From Flavobacterium sp. UBA807 (GTDB taxonomy: Bacteria; Bacteroidota; Bacteroidia; Flavobacteriales; Flavobacteriaceae): DNA of 10,779 bases. The stretch's first letter is position 1; every line of letters begins with the position of its first letter. A program made the position numbers and the translations under genes. The notes beneath the pieces are model-generated. The model had not been told where the DNA came from, ran no database searches, and was given only the letters and a program-made list of their open reading frames with translations. Shown here one piece after another: positions 1-8,471 of the stretch. The stretch lies in NCBI GenBank assembly GCA_002296885.1, contig DBIH01000271.1:1-10779 (forward strand), read 5' to 3'.

Positions 1-644
<644 letters not shown>

Positions 645-646
645 TT

Positions 647-730
647 AAATTTGAAGATTTGTGGATTTGAAGATTTGAAAATTATTATTTTTTACATCTT
701 CAAATTTTTAAATTGATTCATTTTCAAATT
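647..730. repeat. AT-rich cluster of direct and inverted TTTGAAGAT repeats
   Basis: A 13-base unit ATTTGAAGATTTG occurs twice on the plus strand (649-661 and 665-677). AAATTTGAAGAT at 647-658 is a perfect 12-base inverted match to 696-707, and ATTTGAAAAT at 673-682 is a perfect 10-base inverted match to 720-729, which overlaps the stop codon of the DUF3820 gene. The arms can fold in competing ways between the end of the DUF3820 gene and the pyrG promoter. There is no clear T-run after a stem, so I do not call it a terminator with confidence; it could be one, or a family of repeats common in flavobacterial intergenic DNA. Confidence 0.6.
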
Positions 731-957
731 GGTTTCGGATATTGTTTTTTAATATTCCGAATCAAATCTTCAAGGCCATTTAGTTTGAGTTCATAAACAA
801 GTTGAAGCTGCTCACCCAGTTGTCCTTTAGGAAAGCCTTTTTGACTGTACCACACAACATAATGTTCGGGTAAATCAATAAGATAATAGCCTTCGTATTT
901 TCCGAAAGGCATTTTTGTATGAGCGAGTTTTATAAGTGAGAGTTGTTGTTTATCCAT
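724..957 (-). CDS. DUF3820 family small protein
   Basis: A 77-residue protein without signal peptide or membrane segment, so probably cytoplasmic. It matches the short DUF3820 family (Pfam later named it a putative quorum-sensing-regulated virulence factor): the core is MPFGKYEGYYLIDLPEHYV (residues 16-34), followed by VVWYSQKGFPKGQLGEQL and a helical tail with ELKLNGL. In other bacteria this domain occurs alone or attached to DnaQ-like 3'-5' exonucleases, which hints at a nucleic-acid link, but the molecular function is unknown and the family name should not be read as proof of virulence. It appears full-length for the stand-alone form. It has its own promoter at 997-1026 and ends 134 bases before the pyrG start. 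Identification of the family rests on the MPFGKY...DLPE...W...GFP.G.LG pattern. Confidence 0.85.
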   Translation of the reverse strand: MDKQQLSLIKLAHTKMPFGKYEGYYLIDLPEHYVVWYSQKGFPKGQLGEQLQLVYELKLNGLEDLIRNIKKQYPKPI

Positions 958-973
958 TTAAAAAAGAGAAAAA

Positions 974-998
974 CCCTTCGACTGCGCTCAGGGTGACA
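974..998. repeat. REP-like intergenic element (CCCTTCGACTGCGCTC ... AGGGTGACA)
   Basis: The plus strand has CCCTTCGACTGCGCTC followed directly by AGGGTGACA, a GC-rich island inside otherwise AT-rich spacer. The ends ACCCT (973-977) and AGGGT (990-994) are complementary, so it can form a small imperfect hairpin. I recall nearly identical strings as dispersed intergenic repeats in many Flavobacterium and other bacterial genomes; only one copy is in this window, so repetition is not shown here. It lies in the predicted 5' untranslated leader of the DUF3820 gene. Confidence 0.5.
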
Positions 999-1026
999 AA
1001 AATAAAGCATAGAAAAAGACTGTCAA
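997..1026 (-). promoter_or_regulatory. Putative promoter of the DUF3820 gene (TTG-N19-TATTTTTG)
   Basis: On the minus strand TTG (1026-1024) is followed after 19 bases by TATTTTTG (1004-997). Both the -33 TTG and the -7 TAnnTTTG of flavobacterial promoters match, with usual spacing. Transcription would start near 990, so the REP-like element at 974-998 would form most of the roughly 33-base leader. It is the best promoter match I found in the window. Confidence 0.6.
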
Positions 1027-1031
1027 TCGTA

Positions 1032-1060
1032 AAGAGAAAATCTATATTCTATGTTCTCTT
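1032..1060 (-). terminator. Weak hairpin after the OsmC gene
   Basis: AAGAGAAAAT (1032-1041) and ATGTTCTCTT (1051-1060) are inverted repeats with one mismatch and a 9-base loop, starting about 14 bases after the OsmC stop codon. The stem is AT-rich and is followed on the minus strand by only a short pyrimidine stretch, so termination is plausible but not strong. Its position between osmC and the promoter at 997-1026 fits the end of the guaA-LysM-osmC unit. Confidence 0.35.
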
Positions 1061-1074
1061 CTCTATTTTCTTTT

Positions 1075-1479
1075 CTACTTCCAGTTAAAAGTAATTTTCT
1101 TTTTGATATCGGGGTGTAAGCTGTAATGCACCGGGCACTGCATTGCAACGCGTTCCAAAATGGTTTTGGTTTTCGTATCGGCTACATGGTGCATTTCAAA
1201 ATGAATATGAATTTCGGAAATTCTTCTTGGGTCAGCAGCCATAATTTTGGTGACTTCGGCAGTAGTGCCTTTTAGCTCCAAATCCATATCCTGAGCTTTG
1301 ATTGCCATAATTGTGATCATGCATGTTGCCAGAGAATTGGCAACCATATCTGTTGGCGAAAATGCCTCTCCTTTTCCGTGATTGTCAAGTGGTGCGTCGG
1401 TAATGATTTCAGTACCTGACTGCATGTGCATTGACGAAGTTCTTAATTCGCCTAAATATCTAACGATTGATGTTGCCAT
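1075..1479 (-). CDS. OsmC/Ohr family protein
   Basis: A 134-residue cytoplasmic protein of the OsmC/Ohr superfamily, whose studied members are thiol-dependent peroxidases acting on organic hydroperoxides. The two cysteines expected of the family are present: Cys53 in NSLATCMITIMA, at the start of the long central helix, and Cys115 in AMQCPVHYSLH near the C-terminus. FSPTDMVANSLATC is the usual motif before the first cysteine. The length is typical of the YhfA-like OsmC branch; I cannot separate OsmC from Ohr or other subgroups by eye, so no gene symbol is given. Its ATG at 1479-1477 shares one base with the stop of the upstream LysM gene (TAATG on the minus strand), which points to translational coupling in one operon. 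The physiological substrate is unknown. Confidence 0.9.
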   Translation of the reverse strand: MATSIVRYLGELRTSSMHMQSGTEIITDAPLDNHGKGEAFSPTDMVANSLATCMITIMAIKAQDMDLELKGTTAEVTKIMAADPRRISEIHIHFEMHHVADTKTKTILERVAMQCPVHYSLHPDIKKKITFNWK

Positions 1480-3512
1480 TATTGCGCTTCTTTGATAGTT
1501 AAATCGGTGTCGTAATTCAGGATATAAATTCCGTTATTGGAATAACCATAGGTTGGATTTGGAACATAATCAAACTTGTTTTCAATTTGTTCCGTTGGCG
1601 ATGACTGGACTGTTTCCTCAAATGTTTTATCCTGCGACAATCGCATTAAAGTATCAAATGTTACATCAAATCCCCGGATAGCATATTGATTGGGCAGAAT
1701 CTTATTCAGCTTTTTATATTTAGCATCAAACTGATTGGCTTCATCCGATTCATTTGGTCTTGAAAGCGATGGATATAAAAGTTTAAGTTTGGTTAATCGG
1801 TTTAGTGATATTTCTTCAAAATCTAAAGTTTCATTTTGCTCCAGAATAACCAATTGCATCTGATAATCTTTTTGTGCTGCGAGCATTGCTGAAGTAGTTG
1901 ACAAAATCATCCAGGTACTTTCGGAAGCCAAAACAACATAGTTGAGTTTGTCTTTCTGCAGATGAACTTTTAAACTATCTGCCACAAGTGTACCTTTTTC
2001 GCTCAGGCCAACAATCCTGACATCTTTTTGCATGTCCTGAATGTACTGCTTAACACTTCCTTTTTTGTTGTCAACTACAGCAATAATATTACCACCTTTG
2101 GCTTTCATAAAATTAAAAATGGAGGTGCGCAATAGTTCCTGAGATGGCATTGACTGATAGAGATTGGAATATTTTTTCCCAACATCTTTTGATAAAGGAG
2201 AAATAACCGGAGTTTTAGTTGATTCAACCAATTCAGCCAATTTTTCTACATTCGCCTGATAGAATGGTCCGATAATGGCATCCATTGTTTGCAGATTGTT
2301 TTGCTGAACCAAAGCAGCTACATTGGAAGTGTTTTTAGTTTCCTGTGAATCCAATATTTTGATGTCAACATTCATTCCTAAGACCTTAGCAGAATCAATT
2401 GCCATTAAGGCTCCTGAATAAAAATCAAGAGTCAGATTCAGGAATTTATCTTTCTTTAATCGGGCTTGAGTTGAGTTTACAGTATCACTTTCTATTTTTG
2501 AGATATTAAATGGAAAAAGTAATGCGAGTTGTTTCCTCGCATTAGTGTTGATTGATTTCATTAAATTTCCCTGTTCCTTTTTGACAGGTTCTTTTCGTTG
2601 TCCTTTGGGAACCCGGAGTATCATTCCGAGTTTTATTCCTTTTTTCAGTTCGGGATTTAAGGATATTAATTCCTGTTCTGTAATTCCGTAATCATTGGCA
2701 ATGCTTGCCGGAGTTTCTTTTGGCTTTACCACATATTCCTCTAAATACTTTTTAGTACTTGAAGTAGATGTTGTTGAAGTTTCAACTGATGGCTTCGTAG
2801 TTTCGGCAACTGGCTTTACAACTTCTGTTGAAGGTGTATTTCCCGAAACTACTAACTTAAGTCCGATTGGAAAATCATTAGCTATCGCAGGATTCAAACG
2901 CTCTAACTCGGCAATTGTCATTCCGTACTTTTTAGAAATACCATACTTTGTTTCCTTTGGTTCAATGATGTGATACGTTGTTCCTGAGGCAGCAACATTC
3001 GTTTTTGGAGCAACAACTTTTGGCACTTCTTTTACTACTTCTTTTGTTACCGTTGGTGTTGGAGTAACAGCAGTTTGTCCAGTTGAAGCCGGAATTTTAA
3101 GATTCATTCCTATTTTTAATCCATTATCTAATAAATTTCCATTAGCCGCTTTAAGATCATCAATCGTTATATTATACTGTTTTGATAGACTGTACAATGT
3201 TTCTTTTGGTTGTACTAAATGTGTAGTCGGATTGGTGTTTTGTACTGTGTTACTAGTTGTTGCCGGTGCAACATAAGCTGCAGTCTCTGCTTGTGACGGT
3301 GGGATTAGCAACACACTATCTAATTGAATTCCGTTTTGAGAATCCGGGTTTAGCTTATAAATATCATAAGGAGTAACTTTATACTTTTGGGCAATTATGT
3401 TAATAGTTTCACCTTTAACAACGGTATGCTTAATATACTTTTCCTGTTTCGCCATTAGCGAAATCGTAAAACAAAAAATACAAAGTATAGTGTAAACAAT
3501 TCGGTTTTTCAT
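1479..3512 (-). CDS. Secreted protein with four LysM domains and a PBP1-type ligand-binding fold
   Basis: A 677-residue envelope protein. A Sec signal peptide covers about residues 1-21 (MKNRIVYTILCIFCFTISLMA, likely cut before KQE). Four LysM modules follow, at about 26-71, 96-140, 178-222 and 257-301, each with the pattern V..KET...I...Y.IT...L..LNP...G...L.IP and separated by Pro/Thr/Ser/Val-rich linkers. LysM binds the glycan of peptidoglycan. Residues about 327-672 resemble the type 1 periplasmic binding protein fold (LALLFPFNI, DAIIGPFYQANV, TPVISPLSKD, AIRGFDVTFDTL), as in amino-acid receptors and in LpoA, the activator of PBP1A. There is no lipobox. It starts 99 bases after guaA with no promoter motif in the gap, so it is probably cotranscribed with guaA, and it is coupled to osmC. 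A role in cell-wall sensing or synthesis is inference; the ligand is unknown. Confidence 0.88.
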   Translation of the reverse strand: MKNRIVYTILCIFCFTISLMAKQEKYIKHTVVKGETINIIAQKYKVTPYDIYKLNPDSQNGIQLDSVLLIPPSQAETAAYVAPATTSNTVQNTNPTTHLVQPKETLYSLSKQYNITIDDLKAANGNLLDNGLKIGMNLKIPASTGQTAVTPTPTVTKEVVKEVPKVVAPKTNVAASGTTYHIIEPKETKYGISKKYGMTIAELERLNPAIANDFPIGLKLVVSGNTPSTEVVKPVAETTKPSVETSTTSTSSTKKYLEEYVVKPKETPASIANDYGITEQELISLNPELKKGIKLGMILRVPKGQRKEPVKKEQGNLMKSINTNARKQLALLFPFNISKIESDTVNSTQARLKKDKFLNLTLDFYSGALMAIDSAKVLGMNVDIKILDSQETKNTSNVAALVQQNNLQTMDAIIGPFYQANVEKLAELVESTKTPVISPLSKDVGKKYSNLYQSMPSQELLRTSIFNFMKAKGGNIIAVVDNKKGSVKQYIQDMQKDVRIVGLSEKGTLVADSLKVHLQKDKLNYVVLASESTWMILSTTSAMLAAQKDYQMQLVILEQNETLDFEEISLNRLTKLKLLYPSLSRPNESDEANQFDAKYKKLNKILPNQYAIRGFDVTFDTLMRLSQDKTFEETVQSSPTEQIENKFDYVPNPTYGYSNNGIYILNYDTDLTIKEAQ

Positions 3513-3611
3513 GTACTTAGTCAGTTAATTCAACGTCTAAAGTTAATAAATCTTTTTAATTTCAATCTTAAATGTTAATTTTTTTCATCAACTTTTTTCT
3601 GTTGACAAAAA

Positions 3612-5141
3612 CTATTCCCATTCTATTGTTGCCGGTGGTTTGGAGCTAATGTCATAAACTACTCTGTTGACACCTTTCACTTTATTTATAATTTCATTGG
3701 AGATTTTCATCAGAAACTCATAGGGTAAATGCACCCAATCGGCAGTCATTCCGTCTGTTGATTCTACGGCACGAAGTGCTACCACTTTTTCATAGGTTCG
3801 CTCATCTCCCATTACTCCGACACTATTTACAGGAAGCAGAATTGCTCCTGCCTGCCAGACTTTATCATACAAACCGTGTTCTTTCAATCCATTAATGAAA
3901 ACCGCATCAACTTCCTGAAGAATCCTAACTTTTTCCGGTGTGATTGCGCCCAAAATCCTAATCGACAATCCCGGTCCCGGAAATGGATGCCTTCCTAAAA
4001 GTTCTAGGTCAATGCCCAATGTTTTACCAACCCTGCGCACTTCGTCTTTGAAAAGCATACGAAGTGGTTCAACAATTTGAAGTTTCATATAATCGGGCAA
4101 ACCTCCAACATTATGATGTGATTTGATAGTTGCCGATGGTCCTTTCACCGAAACCGATTCGATGACATCAGGATAAATTGTTCCCTGGGCCAGCCATTTT
4201 ACATTTTCAATTTTATGTGCTTCGTCATCAAAAACTTCAATAAAGACACGACCAATAGCTTTTCGTTTTGCTTCAGGTTCTTCTACTCCATCAAGAGCAG
4301 AAAGAAAACGTTCTGAAGCATCAACTCCTTTCACATTCAATCCCATGTCTTTGTATTGATGGAGTACATTTTCGAATTCATTTTTTCGAAGTAAACCATT
4401 GTTTACAAAAATACAATACAGGTTTTTACCGATAGCTTTGTGCAATAAAACTGCCGCCACGGTTGAATCAACTCCGCCGGAAAGTCCGAGAACGACTTTG
4501 TCGTCTTTTATTTTTTCCTGCAATTCAATTACACAATCTTCTACAAAAGCATTTGGAGTAAATGTTTGCGGCACTTTAGCAATCTTTACCAAAAAGTTCT
4601 CAAGGATTTGCTTCCCGTCAGTTGAATGATAGACCTCGGGGTGAAACTGAATAGCATAAGTCGTTTCGCCTTCAATTCTAAAAGCTGCATTTTCTACATC
4701 TTTGGTACTTGCCAGACGAATTCCATTTGTTGGCAGTTTTTTAATCGTATCGCTATGGCTCATCCAAACCTGAGAGTTTAGTGCTACTTCATCGAGAAAT
4801 TCTTCATCGTCTTTGATGAACGATAAATTCGCTCTACCATATTCCCGGATGTTGCTTGGTGCTACTTCGCCTCCATTAAAGTGGGCTAAATACTGCGCGC
4901 CATAACAAACCGCTAACAATGGAAGCTTTCCACGAATTTGCGATAAATCAGGATGAGGAGCATCTTCAGCTCTCACAGAATAAGGGCTCCCCGAAAGGAT
5001 AACTGCTTTATAGGACGATAAATCATCTGGAAAATGATTAAAAGGAAAGATTTCACAAAAGATATTCAGTTCCCTTACGCGGCGCGCAATGAGTTGTGTG
5101 TATTGCGAGCCAAAATCTAAAATTAGTACGTTGTGTTGCAT
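3612..5141 (-). CDS. guaA: GMP synthase (glutamine-hydrolysing)
   Basis: GuaA converts XMP, ATP and glutamine to GMP, the last step of guanine nucleotide synthesis, in the cytoplasm. The 509-residue product has a class I glutaminase domain (about 1-190) with nucleophile Cys79 in LLAVCYGAQ and the His167/Glu169 pair in IQFHPEV, then an ATP pyrophosphatase domain with the P-loop SGGVDS (221-226), and a C-terminal dimerisation domain ending KPPATIEWE. The ATG at 5141 is chosen because the family begins at [13 protein letters not shown]. The frame stays open upstream to a TTG at 5213, but those 24 residues are not GuaA-like and that codon lies in the amylase terminator hairpin. A TACTTTTG element ends three bases before the ATG, suggesting a leaderless or nearly leaderless message. 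It probably heads an operon with the LysM protein and osmC. Confidence 0.98.
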   Translation of the reverse strand: MQHNVLILDFGSQYTQLIARRVRELNIFCEIFPFNHFPDDLSSYKAVILSGSPYSVRAEDAPHPDLSQIRGKLPLLAVCYGAQYLAHFNGGEVAPSNIREYGRANLSFIKDDEEFLDEVALNSQVWMSHSDTIKKLPTNGIRLASTKDVENAAFRIEGETTYAIQFHPEVYHSTDGKQILENFLVKIAKVPQTFTPNAFVEDCVIELQEKIKDDKVVLGLSGGVDSTVAAVLLHKAIGKNLYCIFVNNGLLRKNEFENVLHQYKDMGLNVKGVDASERFLSALDGVEEPEAKRKAIGRVFIEVFDDEAHKIENVKWLAQGTIYPDVIESVSVKGPSATIKSHHNVGGLPDYMKLQIVEPLRMLFKDEVRRVGKTLGIDLELLGRHPFPGPGLSIRILGAITPEKVRILQEVDAVFINGLKEHGLYDKVWQAGAILLPVNSVGVMGDERTYEKVVALRAVESTDGMTADWVHLPYEFLMKISNEIINKVKGVNRVVYDISSKPPATIEWE

Positions 5142-5144
5142 GTG

Positions 5145-5152
5145 CAAAAGTA
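5145..5152 (-). promoter_or_regulatory. Putative guaA promoter, -7 element abutting the start codon
   Basis: The minus strand reads TACTTTTG, then CAC, then the guaA ATG. This is an exact TAnnTTTG match and has the same core as the pyrG element, including the flanking TTG before it and C after it. With normal spacing, transcription would begin at or within a few bases of the ATG. A TTTG at 5181-5178 could be the -33 element but the spacer is 25 bases, longer than usual. Confidence 0.5.
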
Positions 5153-5200
5153 CAATTCCCGATTGAAAATAAAAATTCAAATTTGGAATAATCATAAATA

Positions 5201-5226
5201 ATAAACACCTCAAATGAGGTGTTTAT
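5201..5226 (-). terminator. Intrinsic terminator of the alpha-amylase gene
   Basis: A perfect 12-base inverted repeat, ATAAACACCTCA (5201-5212) and TGAGGTGTTTAT (5215-5226), begins 23 bases after the amylase stop codon. Only two bases separate the arms, so the innermost pairs will open into a loop of four or more. On the minus strand the stem is followed by TTATTTATGATTATT, moderately T-rich. It separates the amylase from the guaA promoter about 50 bases further on. Confidence 0.75.
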
Positions 5227-5249
5227 ATCATAATGCTCTGATTTCATTC

Positions 5250-6689
5250 TTAAATATTTGGCGACCAAACCGTATAGCTATTTGGAGGGCATTGAATTTT
5301 TACCCAAGTCCCTGCCTGAGTTGTAGGATACCAATTAGAATTTCCGGTAAAATCTTTAATTTGTGTATTAGCCCAGTTGGTTGGAACCCATCTTTCGAGC
5401 CATGAAGAAGAATTATTAATATAAACGACTAATCCGGGATTTCCGTTATACCCATTTCTTCTAGCAACATACTCATCGTTATCCGCATACAAAATAGAGG
5501 TTGTTCCGGTTGCTTTGTTGTTATGAATCCATATTAAATTATTCAGCTTGTTTTTGTCTAACCATTCTTCATAATCCCTGTAAAAAATAGTTGGGTAGCC
5601 TTCTGAGGTTAGTATGTAAGCATAAGCCAAAAGCTTGTTCCAAATGATATTGGTATCGTGATTAGAAACAAAAGTGACTGCTTTAAAAGGATTTCTTTTC
5701 CACATCATATCGTCATTTAATAATGCTAAATTATTTCCATCAAAAGCGTCATGCATTTTGTAATAACAGGCGAAATCAAATACCGAACTATTGGCGCTAT
5801 TCGCCCACCATTCTAAAGTATTTACATTGGCATCCCAGTATTCTCCTACCGAAAAGCCTCCAACATTGGCATTCCAATTATTGACAACCCAAGGACCATA
5901 TCCTTTTACATAATCAAATCGCCATCCATCAAATTTCATAGTATTTTTATAATATTTCCCCACACCATCTGCTCTCAACCATAGCCAATTTTGAACATTG
6001 GGAGAAAGGTGACATAAATCGGGATAACCTCCAAATGAACCTTCATCATTATTTCCATAAGAGTTTTTATAGAAATCAGAACTGGTTCGGGGAAACATCC
6101 CTGAAGATACCGAGGTAAAATTAGTATACGTTTGAGTTCCTGTAAATGGGTTATTTTCTAACTTCCCTCCGCTGCAATGGTTGATGACAATATCAGCGAA
6201 CACTTTAATGTTTTCAGTATGGGCGGCTGTTATTAAATTAACCAATTCTGTTTTAGAGCCAAATCGGGTTTCGGTAGATCCGTTTTGATTAAAGTTGCCA
6301 AAATCAAAATAGTCACAGGGATCATAACCCATTGAAAAGCCTCCATTTTGTCCTTTAGAAACCGGAGGCAGCCATATAGCTCCAATTCCGGCATTACCCC
6401 AGGCAGTGACTTTACTGCTCAAAGTATTCCACCAATTACCTCCAGAAGGCACATCCCAATAAAAAGCCTGCATCATGACACCACCTCCTGGATTTGCAAC
6501 ATATTTTGCAGAACCACTTATAATCGATTCACCAGTGCTAAAGGGATGTCCGTCATGATGTGTTACATCAACAACCTTAAATTGAGAAGTCGAACCATAA
6601 GATTTGGTATGATCATCTTCATTTGAGCTACAAGAATAAAATCCGATGACAACTGCCAACAAATACCATATACTGTTTTGTTTTTTCAT
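5250..6689 (-). CDS. Alpha-amylase, GH13 (resembles subfamily GH13_7), predicted lipoprotein
   Basis: An endo-acting alpha-1,4-glucan hydrolase is predicted. The 479-residue product starts with a lipoprotein signal, MKKQNSIWYLLAVVIGFYSC, lipid site Cys20; the following SSNEDD resembles the acidic export signal that sends Bacteroidota lipoproteins to the cell surface. After a spacer, the catalytic barrel runs from about 68 to 385: region I DIVINH (166-171), region II GWRFDYVKG with nucleophile Asp259, region III VGEYWD with acid/base Glu283, region IV VSNHDT with Asp345. About 390-479 is the C-terminal beta domain. The text (MQAFYWDVPSGGNWW, FSMGYDPCDYFDFG, TIFYRDYEEWL) is very like my memory of Thermococcus/Pyrococcus alpha-amylases. 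Unlike SusG it has no SusC/SusD or other glycan genes beside it; it is a single-gene unit with its own terminator. All catalytic residues are present, so activity is expected. Confidence 0.95.
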   Translation of the reverse strand: MKKQNSIWYLLAVVIGFYSCSSNEDDHTKSYGSTSQFKVVDVTHHDGHPFSTGESIISGSAKYVANPGGGVMMQAFYWDVPSGGNWWNTLSSKVTAWGNAGIGAIWLPPVSKGQNGGFSMGYDPCDYFDFGNFNQNGSTETRFGSKTELVNLITAAHTENIKVFADIVINHCSGGKLENNPFTGTQTYTNFTSVSSGMFPRTSSDFYKNSYGNNDEGSFGGYPDLCHLSPNVQNWLWLRADGVGKYYKNTMKFDGWRFDYVKGYGPWVVNNWNANVGGFSVGEYWDANVNTLEWWANSANSSVFDFACYYKMHDAFDGNNLALLNDDMMWKRNPFKAVTFVSNHDTNIIWNKLLAYAYILTSEGYPTIFYRDYEEWLDKNKLNNLIWIHNNKATGTTSILYADNDEYVARRNGYNGNPGLVVYINNSSSWLERWVPTNWANTQIKDFTGNSNWYPTTQAGTWVKIQCPPNSYTVWSPNI

Positions 6690-6727
6690 ATTGTAATAAA
6701 TTTGGTTAGTTAGGTTGATTAATTTAT

Positions 6728-6752
6728 CAAATATTAAATTTAACAGTTAAAT
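6728..6752 (-). promoter_or_regulatory. Candidate amylase promoter/operator: 15-base palindrome next to a -7-like element
   Basis: ATTTAAC-A-GTTAAAT (6738-6752) is a perfect palindrome around one base. Directly downstream on the minus strand is TAATATTTG (6736-6728), a -7-like element with one extra base relative to TAnnTTTG. That places the palindrome between where -33 and -7 would lie, a usual spot for a repressor operator, and gives a leader of about 30 bases before the amylase ATG. The region is AT-rich, so chance symmetry is possible. Confidence 0.3.
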
Positions 6753-6882
6753 ATATTTATTATTCTTAGCTAATAAATCATTTTGTTAATGTAATCCTCA
6801 ACGAAATCGTTATAGTGTTAAAAAGTTTACTGTTGTGTTCTTTTATGTAATGATATTGGCACAAAAATAAAGTAGGTTAAAC

Positions 6883-6910
6883 AAAAAACGCCCAATGCAT
6901 AGCATTGGGC
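6883..6910 (-). terminator. Intrinsic terminator of eno
   Basis: GCCCAATGC (6890-6898) and GCATTGGGC (6902-6910) form a 9-base GC-rich stem with a 3-base loop, 22 bases after the eno stop codon. On the minus strand it is followed by GTTTTTTG, and preceded by AAAAAT, so it is a classic terminator; the A-run and T-run could extend the stem and give some activity in the plus direction too. Confidence 0.88.
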
Positions 6911-6932
6911 ATTTTTAAAGTGTTATGTAAAA

Positions 6933-8237
<1,305 letters not shown>

Positions 8238-8259
8238 TTAAGGTTTTAAAATAGGTTTA

Positions 8260-8267
8260 CAAATTTA
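8260..8267 (-). promoter_or_regulatory. Putative eno promoter, -7 element TAAATTTG
   Basis: The minus strand reads TAAATTTG, an exact TAnnTTTG match, giving a leader of about 30 bases. No good -33 TTG is seen upstream. The spacer 8226-8471 between the divergent eno and the 8472 gene must also hold the promoter of the latter; the closest plus-strand match is TAATTTTA at 8415-8422, which lacks the final G, so I do not list it separately. Confidence 0.45.
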
Positions 8268-8471
8268 GGAAATTTAAAAAAGAGACACCTAATTATTTGC
8301 AGAACTTATAAACGCAATCGTTTTAGTATCCAGCAATCGTTGAAATGCACTTCTTAGTGAGAATTATATAAGCATCAGGATTTTTATTGTAACATATTCG
8401 AATGATCACGTAAGTAATTTTACATCATCAAAAAGAAACAATTGCTATAATAAAAAATAATACCTACTGTT

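Noticed and set aside
2695..2973. Open frame on the plus strand inside the LysM gene
   Set aside because: It is antisense to the repetitive Pro/Thr/Val-rich linkers and LysM modules; the product resembles no protein I know and there is no promoter or start context.
3515..3611. Possible terminator between guaA and the LysM gene (TCAAC ... GTTGA at 3588-3605)
   Set aside because: The stem is only five bases, so it is too weak to separate the two genes.
5142..5213. Longer guaA reading frame starting at a TTG at 5213
   Set aside because: The extra 24 residues are unlike the family, the TTG falls in the amylase terminator hairpin, and the promoter -7 element lies within this stretch; the ATG at 5141 matches the conserved GuaA N-terminus.
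5053..5405. Small open frames around the guaA/amylase junction (5053-5268 minus, 5214-5405 plus)
   Set aside because: They overlap the well supported guaA and amylase genes in other frames and cross the terminator hairpin.
6690..6932. Possible small gene or RNA between the amylase and eno
   Set aside because: The 243 bases are AT-rich with many stops; I see only the amylase promoter candidate and the eno terminator.
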